Of a stretch of DNA of 36,472 nucleotides, positions 1 to 6,694 are shown piece by piece. Below the pieces are notes generated by a model. It did not search any database and was not told the origin of the DNA. It worked only from the letters and a program-made list of their open reading frames with translations. This DNA is from Alcaligenaceae bacterium (GTDB lineage Bacteria; Pseudomonadota; Gammaproteobacteria; Burkholderiales; Burkholderiaceae_B), in assembly GCA_029267315.1 (NCBI GenBank), contig JAJUJD010000012.1:1-36472 (forward strand), in the 5' to 3' direction. Every line of letters begins with the position of its first letter. The stretch's first letter is position 1. The position numbers and the translations under genes are program-made.

Positions 1-466
1 AGTACACGGATTGATTGAAGGTCACCAACACACCCAGGCCATGCGCCTCATCGGAAGCCGCCAGCTCAATCGCATGACGCAGGTTTGCATATGCGTCGCT
101 GCCCAGTGCATGTGGCACCCGCTGCGACCCCGTGATTACGATCGGCACCGAGGGCGAGTCCAATACGCACTCCAGGTAGTAGGCCGTATCCTCCAGCGTG
201 TCTGTGCCGTGAGTGATGACAATTCCGGCTGTTTGTCCCTCGTCCACCAGGCGCTGGCATTCGCTTGCCAGGGCATGCCATTGCTCCGGACCAATTGCAT
301 TGCTTGGCTTCTGAAAAATGGAATGCACAATGACTTCGAACTGCCCATTCAGCCCGGTTCGCGCCAAAAGCTCCTCTCCTGAAAGTGCGCCGGATACCGA
401 ACGTCCGGCATCACCGGGTGCACTGGCAATGGTGCCGCCAGTCGACAGCAAAACGATACGTTTCAT
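1..466 (-). CDS. L-asparaginase, 3' part cut by window edge
   Basis: Hydrolyses L-asparagine (possibly glutamine) to aspartate and ammonia. The frame opens at the ATG at 464-466 and stays open to base 1, giving about 155 N-terminal residues of a usual 320-350. Visible are the N-terminal signature TGGTIAS (residues 9-15, with the family's nucleophilic Thr at T12) and the second signature THGTDT (85-90), which supplies the Thr and Asp of the catalytic set. There is no signal peptide, so it should be cytoplasmic. It lies 121 bases downstream of dctM on the same strand and probably belongs to the amidase-TRAP operon. The start has only a weak ribosome site. Asparaginase-family identity is firm; the exact substrate is not. 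Confidence 0.9.
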   Translation of the reverse strand, partial: MKRIVLLSTGGTIASAPGDAGRSVSGALSGEELLARTGLNGQFEVIVHSIFQKPSNAIGPEQWHALASECQRLVDEGQTAGIVITHGTDTLEDTAYYLECVLDSPSVPIVITGSQRVPHALGSDAYANLRHAIELAASDEAHGLGVLVTFNQSVY

Positions 467-502
467 GTGTTTCTAGAAAGATTGCAGGACACACAAGTAG
501 AG

Positions 503-546
503 CGGACGCTTGGGTTCAACGAGCGTCCGTCAGCGGTTGAACGCTG
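503..546 (-). repeat. Crossed inverted repeats between dctM and asparaginase gene
   Basis: Three perfect inverted repeats interlock in the intercistronic gap. CGGACGCT (503-510) pairs with AGCGTCCG (522-529). GTTCAAC (514-520), lying in the loop of the first, pairs with GTTGAAC (536-542). CAGCG (531-535) pairs with CGCTG (542-546). The first two cross each other, as in an H-type pseudoknot, or are alternative hairpins; the third competes with the second. No T-run follows on the minus strand, so it is not a plain terminator. A regulatory RNA role or a protein-binding site is inference. Confidence 0.5.
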
Positions 547-587
547 AGCGCCGCATGCCGGTCTAGAGGCACGCGGCGAAACTCGCC

Positions 588-1862
588 TTAAAACAGCAGA
601 TTGGGTAGTGCCATGCTGAAGAACGGGACGTAGGTGATCAGCAAGAGCGCCACAATCATCAGCACAATGGGAATGAGCGCCGCGCGGAAAATTTCGTACA
701 AGCTCATTTTGGCAATGCCCATTGCCACGAAAAGGTTCAGCCCAACCGGAGGCGTTAACATGCCTACGGAAAGGTTCACCAGTGTGATCACACCGAAATG
801 AATGGCGTCCACCCCGACCTTGGCCGCGATGGGTTGCATAAGGGGGGCCAGAATGATGATGGCCGAAGCGCTGTCCAGAAAGCAGCCTGCAACCAACATG
901 ATCAGGTTGAACAGCAGCATGATCAGCACCGGCGATTCAGTGACGCCCAGCACTTGCGAAGCAAGTTGCGTCGGTGCGCCCGTGCTGGCCATTATCCAGG
1001 AAAAGGCCGAGGCGCCCGCTGTGATTAGCAATAAGGTGCCCGACAGCAGCCCTGTATCACGCAAGATGGTGAAAAACGCGCGGGTGTCGATGCTGCGATA
1101 AATAATTGCACCAACAAACCAACCATAGAAACACGCAACGGCAGCAGACTCGGTCGGCGTGAAGACACCGCTATAAATGCCCCCCAGCAAGATGACCGGC
1201 AATCCAAGGCCCCACGCCGAGCGCTTGAACGCAGCAAAAATGGAACGGAACGTGGGAAACGGGTCGCGCGGGTATTTTTTGTACGCGGAATAGACACAGC
1301 TGTAGGCGATGAGAATCGACCCAATCAACAAAGCTGGGAGCAGACCGGCCGCAAACAGCTTGCCGACGGAGGAACCCGTGACGGAACCGTAGATAATCAG
1401 CGCAATACTTGGCGGCACGATCGGCCCCAGCGTCCCCGCCGTCGCAATGAGCCCTATCGCAAAATACTTGTTGTACCCCGCTGCAACCATCGCCGGGTAC
1501 ATGATGGTGCCAATGGCCACCACTGTTGCGGGGCTCGAGCCGGAAATGGAGCCAAAGAACAGGCAGGCCAGCACGGCTGCAGCCGCCAAACCGCCCGGCA
1601 CCCAGCCAATCAGGGCTTTGGCCAATTCAATGAGCCGATCGGAAAGGCCACCGATTCGCATCAGCTCGGCAGCCATGATGAAAAATGGAATGGACATCAG
1701 GGAGAAGTTGTTCATCCCTGAGAACATGCGCATGGGAACCACGAGTGGATCGATGGTGCCCATGAAATAAAGCGTGAGCGTCACCGCTAGCGCAAGGGCA
1801 GCAAAAATGGGCAGGCCAAAAATCAGAAGGCCGAAGAATATGGGTACGAGTGAAGTGACCAT
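588..1862 (-). CDS. dctM: TRAP transporter large permease subunit (DctM)
   Basis: The large membrane subunit of a TRAP transporter carries the substrate across the inner membrane using a sodium gradient. The 424 residues are almost wholly hydrophobic with about 12 membrane segments. They show typical DctM stretches: an N-terminal FFGLLIFGLPIF, the loop GSISGSSPATVVAIG (about 108-122), GPIVPPSIALIIYG, and LTPPVGLNLFVA near the C-terminus. Length matches the family (about 425). It follows dctQ by 14 bases with a purine-rich ribosome site. The transported compound cannot be read from this subunit; the flanking amidase and asparaginase hint at an amide-derived carboxylate. Confidence 0.95.
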   Translation of the reverse strand: MVTSLVPIFFGLLIFGLPIFAALALAVTLTLYFMGTIDPLVVPMRMFSGMNNFSLMSIPFFIMAAELMRIGGLSDRLIELAKALIGWVPGGLAAAAVLACLFFGSISGSSPATVVAIGTIMYPAMVAAGYNKYFAIGLIATAGTLGPIVPPSIALIIYGSVTGSSVGKLFAAGLLPALLIGSILIAYSCVYSAYKKYPRDPFPTFRSIFAAFKRSAWGLGLPVILLGGIYSGVFTPTESAAVACFYGWFVGAIIYRSIDTRAFFTILRDTGLLSGTLLLITAGASAFSWIMASTGAPTQLASQVLGVTESPVLIMLLFNLIMLVAGCFLDSASAIIILAPLMQPIAAKVGVDAIHFGVITLVNLSVGMLTPPVGLNLFVAMGIAKMSLYEIFRAALIPIVLMIVALLLITYVPFFSMALPNLLF

Positions 1863-1876
1863 CTTTTTCTACCCCT

Positions 1877-2386
1877 TCAACCTGCACTGGCCGCTGTCTT
1901 GAGGGGCTCATACTTGCCGTAGAGCGCCAGCTGTTTGAAGACGAGCATGTAGCGAATCAGCATGAACGCCCCGGACATGGGAATGACGAAATATACGTAG
2001 GCCACGGGAATCTGCATGGCCGTCGATAACTGGCCCATATTCATCGTGTTCATGAACAGCCGGCTACCGTAGTAGATCAAGGAACCAGCGAATACCAAGC
2101 CAAGCACTGCTGAGAACAATCTCAGCAGCCTGGCCATGCGGGGGCTGACGAAGGCATAGATGGCCTCAACCGAAATATGTGCGCTAAAGCGAACACCCAT
2201 GCTCGCCGCCAGGAAGCTCATCGATATCAGTGCATACAGGATGAACTCCTCGGACCAGTACAAGGAATTGTTGAACACATAGCGCGCCACGACCTGGACG
2301 ATCGTCACGATGGTTGCTGCGAACATGAGAAGCATCATCATGTACTTCTCGATCGTGTCGAGGATTCGGTTGAGTAGTTCTATCAT
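1877..2386 (-). CDS. dctQ: TRAP transporter small permease subunit (DctQ)
   Basis: The small membrane subunit pairs with DctM to form the TRAP membrane complex. It has 169 residues with four predicted membrane segments, beginning after a short cytoplasmic N-terminus (MMLLMFAATIVTIVQVVARY). It also has the family's typical WSEEFILYALISMSFLAAS region, with a conserved Trp-Ser-Glu-Glu at about residues 44-47. It sits between dctP (21 bases upstream) and dctM (14 bases downstream) in the usual P-Q-M order. DctQ proteins are poorly conserved, so the call rests on topology, the WSEE motif and the neighbours. Confidence 0.93.
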   Translation of the reverse strand: MIELLNRILDTIEKYMMMLLMFAATIVTIVQVVARYVFNNSLYWSEEFILYALISMSFLAASMGVRFSAHISVEAIYAFVSPRMARLLRLFSAVLGLVFAGSLIYYGSRLFMNTMNMGQLSTAMQIPVAYVYFVIPMSGAFMLIRYMLVFKQLALYGKYEPLKTAASAG

Positions 2387-2407
2387 CGTCGTTCCCCGCG
2401 GTTCCTT

Positions 2408-3403
2408 TTAATTACCGCGTGCTGCCGCCGTTGCCTTGGCGATCAGGTCGGCGCCCACGCGCTTCTCGAACTCCTTGTACACAGGTTCAGAAGCCTTGAT
2501 GAATGCCTCGCGGCCTTCCGGTGTCAGTTCGATGATCTCGATTTGATCCTTGATTTCCTCGATGATGCGGCTCTCGTCCTCGTCGGTCAGCTCCCGAGCA
2601 TAATCGCGGGCGACATCGAAGGCATCCTTGACGACTTTCTTCAGATCGTCCGGCAGGGATTCCCATGCGGCCTTATTCATCACCGCAGCATAAGTGTGGT
2701 AGACGTGCGAGGTGCGAGTCATGTACTTCTGCACTTCGTAGAACTTCATGGAATAGATATTGGCCAGCGGGTTTTCCTGACCTTCAACCACGCCTTGCTG
2801 CAAGCCGTTGTAGACTTCCGTGAAAGCCATGGCGGTGGGGTTTGCACCGTAGGCGCGGTATGTCGCCAAGGTGGTCGGCGCCTGGAGAACACGCATCTTG
2901 ATGTTCTTGAGGTCGTCGGGCTTGGTGATCGGACGAATATTGTTCGTCATGTTGCGAAAGCCCGCACCCCAGTAGTTGATACCTTTCAGATTGCTCTTTT
3001 CGAGCAACCCGAGCAGCTCTTCGCCGACCTCGCCGTCCAATACCGCCTTCATGGACGCGTTATCGGTCATCATGAAGGGCAGGTCCAGCAAATACATCTT
3101 CGGCTCAAAGTTCGCCAGGTTGCCGGTAGGCGGAATGGCGATGTGAACCAGGCCCATTTGGGTCTGCTCGATGATTTCCACGTCGCCACCCAACTGAGCT
3201 GCCGGGCGCACATTGATCTCGATACGGCCGTTCGAGTTGCGCTCGACCTCTTCCTTGAATTTCACTGCTGCACGAGCGTTGGGTGTGGATTCAACTAGCA
3301 CGTGTGCAAAAGTGAAGTTGAAATCGGCTGCCTGCGCGCCAGCACCGAAAGCCATGGCGGCAAAAGTGCTCACCGCAAGCGTTTTCCATTTGAAGCTGAT
3401 CAT
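2408..3403 (-). CDS. dctP: TRAP transporter periplasmic substrate-binding protein (DctP)
   Basis: Captures the substrate in the periplasm and delivers it to DctQM. It has 331 residues. A classical signal peptide covers about 1-25, with cleavage expected after AQA. The mature protein has the DctP/SBP family pattern: an RVLQAPT segment whose Arg normally salt-bridges the substrate carboxylate, followed by PTAMAFTEVYNGLQQG and VVEGQENP. The start is well supported by a strong Shine-Dalgarno GGAGG followed by an A-rich spacer just before the ATG. It lies 50 bases behind the amidase gene. An organic acid ligand is expected from the family; its identity is unknown. Confidence 0.95.
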   Translation of the reverse strand: MISFKWKTLAVSTFAAMAFGAGAQAADFNFTFAHVLVESTPNARAAVKFKEEVERNSNGRIEINVRPAAQLGGDVEIIEQTQMGLVHIAIPPTGNLANFEPKMYLLDLPFMMTDNASMKAVLDGEVGEELLGLLEKSNLKGINYWGAGFRNMTNNIRPITKPDDLKNIKMRVLQAPTTLATYRAYGANPTAMAFTEVYNGLQQGVVEGQENPLANIYSMKFYEVQKYMTRTSHVYHTYAAVMNKAAWESLPDDLKKVVKDAFDVARDYARELTDEDESRIIEEIKDQIEIIELTPEGREAFIKASEPVYKEFEKRVGADLIAKATAAARGN

Positions 3404-3453
3404 TTTTTTGTCCTCCGGACGATTGTTAACTGCGTATTAAACAAACCAGGCGA

Positions 3454-4854
3454 TCATCCAGCCAAGCCTGGGACGGGCCCCAAGATATCGGGACCCTGAC
3501 CAATAAACTGCTCGATTGCCAGCCCCATGGCCAGCAGCCTTTCTTCGGTGTTTGGAGGCCCCATCAGCTGCAAGCCCACCGGCAGCCCACGTTTGTCTCG
3601 ACCAATAGGCAGAGTGATTGCGCACCAGCCAAACAGATTCGCTATGACGGTGTTTCGCAATGCGAGCATGTTGATACGGCCGTAGGCTTCCACATCTTGC
3701 AACTCGCTCATGAGTGGCGGCGGAATGGCCACCGTGGGTGTGACCAATACGTCGAATTCCCGGAAAACACCCAAGCCTTCCTCACCGGATTGCTGCAAGA
3801 CTGCCTTGCGGCGCAAATACTCGACTGATGAAACTTGCTGTGCCCCCGCCACGCGCAGCTGGACGACAGGATCCAGACGGGCGATTTTCTCGGGGAAATG
3901 CGCCTGCATGTATTGACTGAGTTCGGGAGCCGCCAGGCCGCCGGCGCGGAAGACGTCAAAAGCCGTGTCGCAGCCCTGCAGGGTTGTCCGCCGAAAAGCC
4001 TTCGCCTTCGCCCCGAGTTTGCTCAACACAGCGTCCGTCACTTCTGCCACGGACGCATCAGCATCATCCCAGAAGAAGTTCTCTGGCACGCCTATGCGAA
4101 GATCCGCAAGTTCCAGTTCGGGTATCTGCGAGGCGGCTTGCCTGCCCATTGCCGCTTCCATTGCAGCAAAGGCAAAGGCCAGGTCCTGCACGTGACGGGC
4201 CAGAATACCCGGGGTGTCCAGCGATGATGACAAGGGGACGATATGCTTGCCTGACCAACGTCCAATGGTGGTTTTGAGACCGGCCTGACCCGTGAAGGAA
4301 GCAGGCACGCGCACGGACCCAGCCGTGTCGGTGCCCAGGGCAAGCAAGGCCGTTCCTTGCAGCAGGGAAAGGCCCGCACCTGCACTGGAACCACCGGGTA
4401 CGCGATGACCATCAGCGGACCAAGGGTTTACTGGGGTACCCCAATGTGCGTTGACGCCCAAGCCACCGAAAGCGAATTCGACCGTATGCGATTTGCCTGT
4501 AATTACGCCCAGCTGGCTCAGTACACTTTGAACGACCGGACCTGCCGCTGAATACTGCTGCGGCAGCGCGCTATCGCTCCCTGCAAAGACGGGCAGGCCG
4601 GGCACACCGAACAGATCCTTGACGGATACAGGCAAGCCCATCAGCGGACCTAGGTCGATATTGCTATCCAGCAGCAGATCAACGGCTTGTGCCTGCTTGC
4701 GTGCCCCTTCCCCATTCCATGTTTTATATACGTTTAGGGCAGGTTCCCAACGGTCATAGTTGGCCTGTGCTTTTTCTATCAGCCCGGTAGAGCTCAGTTC
4801 ACGGCTACGCAGCGCGCGTGACAGCTCTTCCAGGGACCGCTTCTCGAGTTGCAT
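3454..4854 (-). CDS. Amidase signature family hydrolase
   Basis: Hydrolyses a carbon-nitrogen amide bond through a Ser-cisSer-Lys triad. It has 466 residues from the ATG at 4854, which has GGGGGAGAA directly upstream; an in-frame ATG 18 bases earlier lacks such a site. The triad residues are visible: Lys79 in SVKDLFGV, cis-Ser156 in GGSSAGAG, and nucleophile Ser180 in GTDTAGSVRVPA. Length fits GatA-like amidases, but no gatB or gatC is nearby and the gene heads a TRAP operon. A catabolic amidase is therefore more likely than the tRNA amidotransferase subunit. Divergent from the LysR gene. Substrate unknown. Confidence 0.9.
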   Translation of the reverse strand: MQLEKRSLEELSRALRSRELSSTGLIEKAQANYDRWEPALNVYKTWNGEGARKQAQAVDLLLDSNIDLGPLMGLPVSVKDLFGVPGLPVFAGSDSALPQQYSAAGPVVQSVLSQLGVITGKSHTVEFAFGGLGVNAHWGTPVNPWSADGHRVPGGSSAGAGLSLLQGTALLALGTDTAGSVRVPASFTGQAGLKTTIGRWSGKHIVPLSSSLDTPGILARHVQDLAFAFAAMEAAMGRQAASQIPELELADLRIGVPENFFWDDADASVAEVTDAVLSKLGAKAKAFRRTTLQGCDTAFDVFRAGGLAAPELSQYMQAHFPEKIARLDPVVQLRVAGAQQVSSVEYLRRKAVLQQSGEEGLGVFREFDVLVTPTVAIPPPLMSELQDVEAYGRINMLALRNTVIANLFGWCAITLPIGRDKRGLPVGLQLMGPPNTEERLLAMGLAIEQFIGQGPDILGPVPGLAG

Positions 4855-4892
4855 GTTCTCCCCCAATGGCATTGATTTTCGGGATGCGGGAA

Positions 4893-4922
4893 ATCTTAGG
4901 TTTATGTAGTATCCCCTTTCAA
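4893..4922 (-). promoter_or_regulatory. Candidate promoter of amidase-TRAP operon
   Basis: On the minus strand TTGAAA (4917-4922) and TAAGAT (4893-4898) are separated by 18 bases, about 40 bases before the amidase start. The -35 is good and the -10 is only partial. That fits a promoter needing activation by the divergent LysR protein. The 100-base divergent gap should also hold the regulator's binding site, but no clear T-N11-A palindrome could be settled on. Confidence 0.35.
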
Positions 4923-4954
4923 CGCCATTACAGTCACAACAGTGTTTCCTAAAC

Positions 4955-5965
4955 GTGAATACTAAGCTTTCGATTGAAGACTTTCAGATCTTCTGCACTG
5001 CCGCACGTATACTTAACTTCAGCCGTGCCGCCCAGTACTTGGGCGTGACACCGGGCTACATCAGCAAGCGCGTATTGGCTCTGGAGAACCAGCTGGGATG
5101 CCGCTTGTTCCATCGTTCCACGCGGCAGGTCACCCTCACGGAACAAGGTGAACGTGCTTATGAACTGGGAATGCGGATACTCGATAATGCGGAAGAGCTG
5201 CACGACGAGATCATGGCAACTCAGAATGACCCGCGCGGAGTGCTGCGAGTTTCCACGAGCATCGGTTTCGGGAGGAAGATCGTCGCGGGGGCTCTGGCAG
5301 ACTTTTCCTGTCGGTATCCTGGGATAAAGCTGCGCCTGAACGTGGTCGATGAGGTGCTGGATCTCGCCAAACATAAGATCGACCTCGACATTCGAATCGG
5401 GGACGAAATTTCACCGCACTATATTGCCCGGAAGTTGGCTAGCAATTATCGAGTGTTGTGCGCCGCCCCGACTTACCTGGATCGCATGCCTCCGCTATCG
5501 GAGCCTCAGCAACTTCTGGCGCACCACTGTCTGGTCATCAAAGAACGGGATCACCCCGTGGGCCTCTGGAAGCTGACGAGCATTGCGACGGGCCAGACAT
5601 ACAACGTGAAGGTGAGCGGGCCGCTGGTGACAAACAACGGCGAAATCGCGGTAGCGTGGGCGCTGGCGGGGCGAGGCGTGATACTGCGTTCCATCTGGGA
5701 CGTCATGCCCCATTTGAAGACTGGCGCTTTGAAAGTGGTCTTACCGGACCTGCAGCAAGACGCCAACATTTGGGCCGTGTATCCCGAAAGGCTCAGTTCA
5801 TCCGCAAAAATCAAACTGTGCGTTGAGCATCTGGAGAGCTTCTTCGAGACATGGAAGCCAGATCCGGTTACGGGCGAGGCACCCACTCCAGGCTTCGTGG
5901 CTGATAGTCTTCAGGGCGATCGTGTTTACCAGGAAAATCCGCCGGCCATCTTAGCGCGTCCATAA
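4955..5965 (+). CDS. LysR-type transcriptional regulator
   Basis: DNA-binding regulator, probably of the divergent amidase-TRAP-asparaginase operon. It has 336 residues from a GTG start. The N-terminal winged helix-turn-helix (about 5-65) is typical: IFCTAARILNFSRAAQYLG, then VTPGYISKRVLALENQLGCR, then LFHRSTRQVTLTEQG. The effector-binding domain follows (about 90-300). The C-terminus is roughly 30 residues longer than the usual 300 and is proline-rich, with no recognised motif. It is followed by a small hairpin and T-run. LysR proteins commonly control a divergent neighbour and themselves; that role here is inferred from position. Confidence 0.93.
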   Translation: MNTKLSIEDFQIFCTAARILNFSRAAQYLGVTPGYISKRVLALENQLGCRLFHRSTRQVTLTEQGERAYELGMRILDNAEELHDEIMATQNDPRGVLRVSTSIGFGRKIVAGALADFSCRYPGIKLRLNVVDEVLDLAKHKIDLDIRIGDEISPHYIARKLASNYRVLCAAPTYLDRMPPLSEPQQLLAHHCLVIKERDHPVGLWKLTSIATGQTYNVKVSGPLVTNNGEIAVAWALAGRGVILRSIWDVMPHLKTGALKVVLPDLQQDANIWAVYPERLSSSAKIKLCVEHLESFFETWKPDPVTGEAPTPGFVADSLQGDRVYQENPPAILARP

Positions 5966-5984
5966 TCGTCCTCCGATTTTTTTT
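5964..5984 (+). terminator. Weak intrinsic terminator after LysR gene
   Basis: A 5-bp stem AATCG/CGATT (5964-5968, 5974-5978) with loop TCCTC runs directly into a T-rich tail; eight consecutive T span 5977-5984. It overlaps the stop codon. The short stem keeps confidence moderate. Confidence 0.5.
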
Positions 5985-6047
5985 CACAACCTTACGTAGG
6001 ACGCCACAACCGAACCATCAGGACGATGGCGGATTGCGCAATTACGC

Positions 6048-6335
6048 TTAGCGCCGCCTTCGCCATAGATGAATGGCCCATGCCAGAGCGAGCACCGCGG
6101 CACAAGGAACAAGCAGGTCCAGTTGTGCATCGGTAGACCAGCGCCATATATCGAACCCTTCCCAGGGTTGCAAGTGACTGGGATCGCCCAGTTTGTATTC
6201 CCGCTGCGCATGCTCGCGCCCGACGAAAAAACCAATGGCCGCAGCCGCCCCGATCCAATAGTTTTTAGTAAGCCAGGCAATGAATAGCTGTATCAAGAGC
6301 GCGTATACGGCATGCTCGAAATGCGTAATGTTCAT
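6048..6335 (-). CDS. Small phage-like membrane protein, unknown function
   Basis: It has 95 residues from the ATG at 6335, which has AAGGAAA at good spacing; an upstream in-frame ATG at 6362 lacks this. Two hydrophobic segments are visible (about 9-40 and 76-89) and the C-terminus is arginine-rich (RRRR), so a hairpin-like inner-membrane protein with a cytoplasmic tail is likely. The segment GFFVGREHAQREY resembles, from memory, small proteins of unknown function found near lysis genes of temperate phages. It lies beside tRNA-Lys, a common integration spot, but no integrase or other phage gene is nearby. It could be a domesticated remnant or an ordinary small membrane protein. Confidence 0.6.
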   Translation of the reverse strand: MNITHFEHAVYALLIQLFIAWLTKNYWIGAAAAIGFFVGREHAQREYKLGDPSHLQPWEGFDIWRWSTDAQLDLLVPCAAVLALAWAIHLWRRRR

Positions 6336-6412
6336 TGGTGTTTCCTTCCGGCACCTTCCCAACGCGATACTTCAGCGGCAGACAGCAAGCTCGATACCGG
6401 AGACGCGCAAAC

Positions 6413-6437
6413 AAAAACGCCACCCGTTAAGGTGGCG
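6413..6437 (-). terminator. Intrinsic terminator of tRNA-Lys
   Basis: Perfect 7-bp stem CGCCACC/GGTGGCG (6418-6424, 6431-6437) with a 6-base loop. On the minus strand it is followed at once by TTTTTG. It lies 27 bases after the 3' end of the tRNA gene. Confidence 0.85.
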
Positions 6438-6464
6438 CTGTTGTCTTGCTTCTGTAAGAAGTTA

Positions 6465-6540
6465 TGGTGGGTCGTGCGCGACTCGAACGCGCGACCAACG
6501 GATTAAAAGTCCGCTGCTCTACCAACTGAGCTAACGACCC
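6465..6540 (-). tRNA. tRNA-Lys (anticodon UUU)
   Basis: A 76-base cloverleaf read on the minus strand. The acceptor stem GGGTCGT pairs with ACGACCC, the D-arm has AGCTCAGTTGGTAGAGC, the anticodon loop CTTTTAA (6509-6503) carries TTT, and the T-arm has GTTCGAGTC. The 3' CCA is encoded (6467-6465). It decodes AAA and AAG. It has its own promoter upstream and a terminator downstream, so it is a single-gene unit. MnmC, encoded nearby, completes the mnm5s2U34 modification typical of this anticodon. Confidence 0.97.
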
Positions 6541-6565
6541 AAACTCTTACAGAGTCAAGATTTCA

Positions 6566-6595
6566 ATTATGACTCAAAACCACCCCCCCTGTCAA
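6566..6595 (-). promoter_or_regulatory. Sigma70-type promoter of tRNA-Lys
   Basis: On the minus strand a consensus TTGACA (6590-6595) and CATAAT (6566-6571) are 18 bases apart, about 25 bases before the mature tRNA 5' end. A run of seven G directly follows the -35 box. Confidence 0.75.
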
Positions 6596-6627
6596 GCAAG
6601 CTCTTTGCAATGAGGCCATCATGAATT

Positions 6628-6651
6628 AAAAAAGCCTGCTTGCCGCGGGCT
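6628..6651 (-). terminator. Intrinsic terminator after GH31-like gene
   Basis: Arms AGCCTGC (6633-6639) and GCGGGCT (6645-6651) form a 7-bp stem with one mismatch and a 5-base loop. On the minus strand they are followed by six T. It lies about 45 bases past the stop of the GH31-like gene and separates it from tRNA-Lys. Confidence 0.75.
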
Positions 6652-6694
6652 GATCGGCGACCCTGTCCCGACCAGTTTGACATCACCGGCCAGC

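Noticed and set aside
3454-4854. Amidase as GatA of the tRNA amidotransferase
   Set aside because: The triad matches the family, but gatB and gatC are absent nearby and the gene heads a transporter operon, so a catabolic amidase is preferred.
5966-6027. ATCGTCCT (5966-) and AGGACGAT (6020-) as a terminator stem
   Set aside because: The arms are too far apart for a terminator; the small hairpin directly before the T-run explains the site better.
6465-6540. Possible attachment site at the tRNA-Lys 3' end
   Set aside because: No second copy of the tRNA 3' sequence and no integrase was seen in the window.
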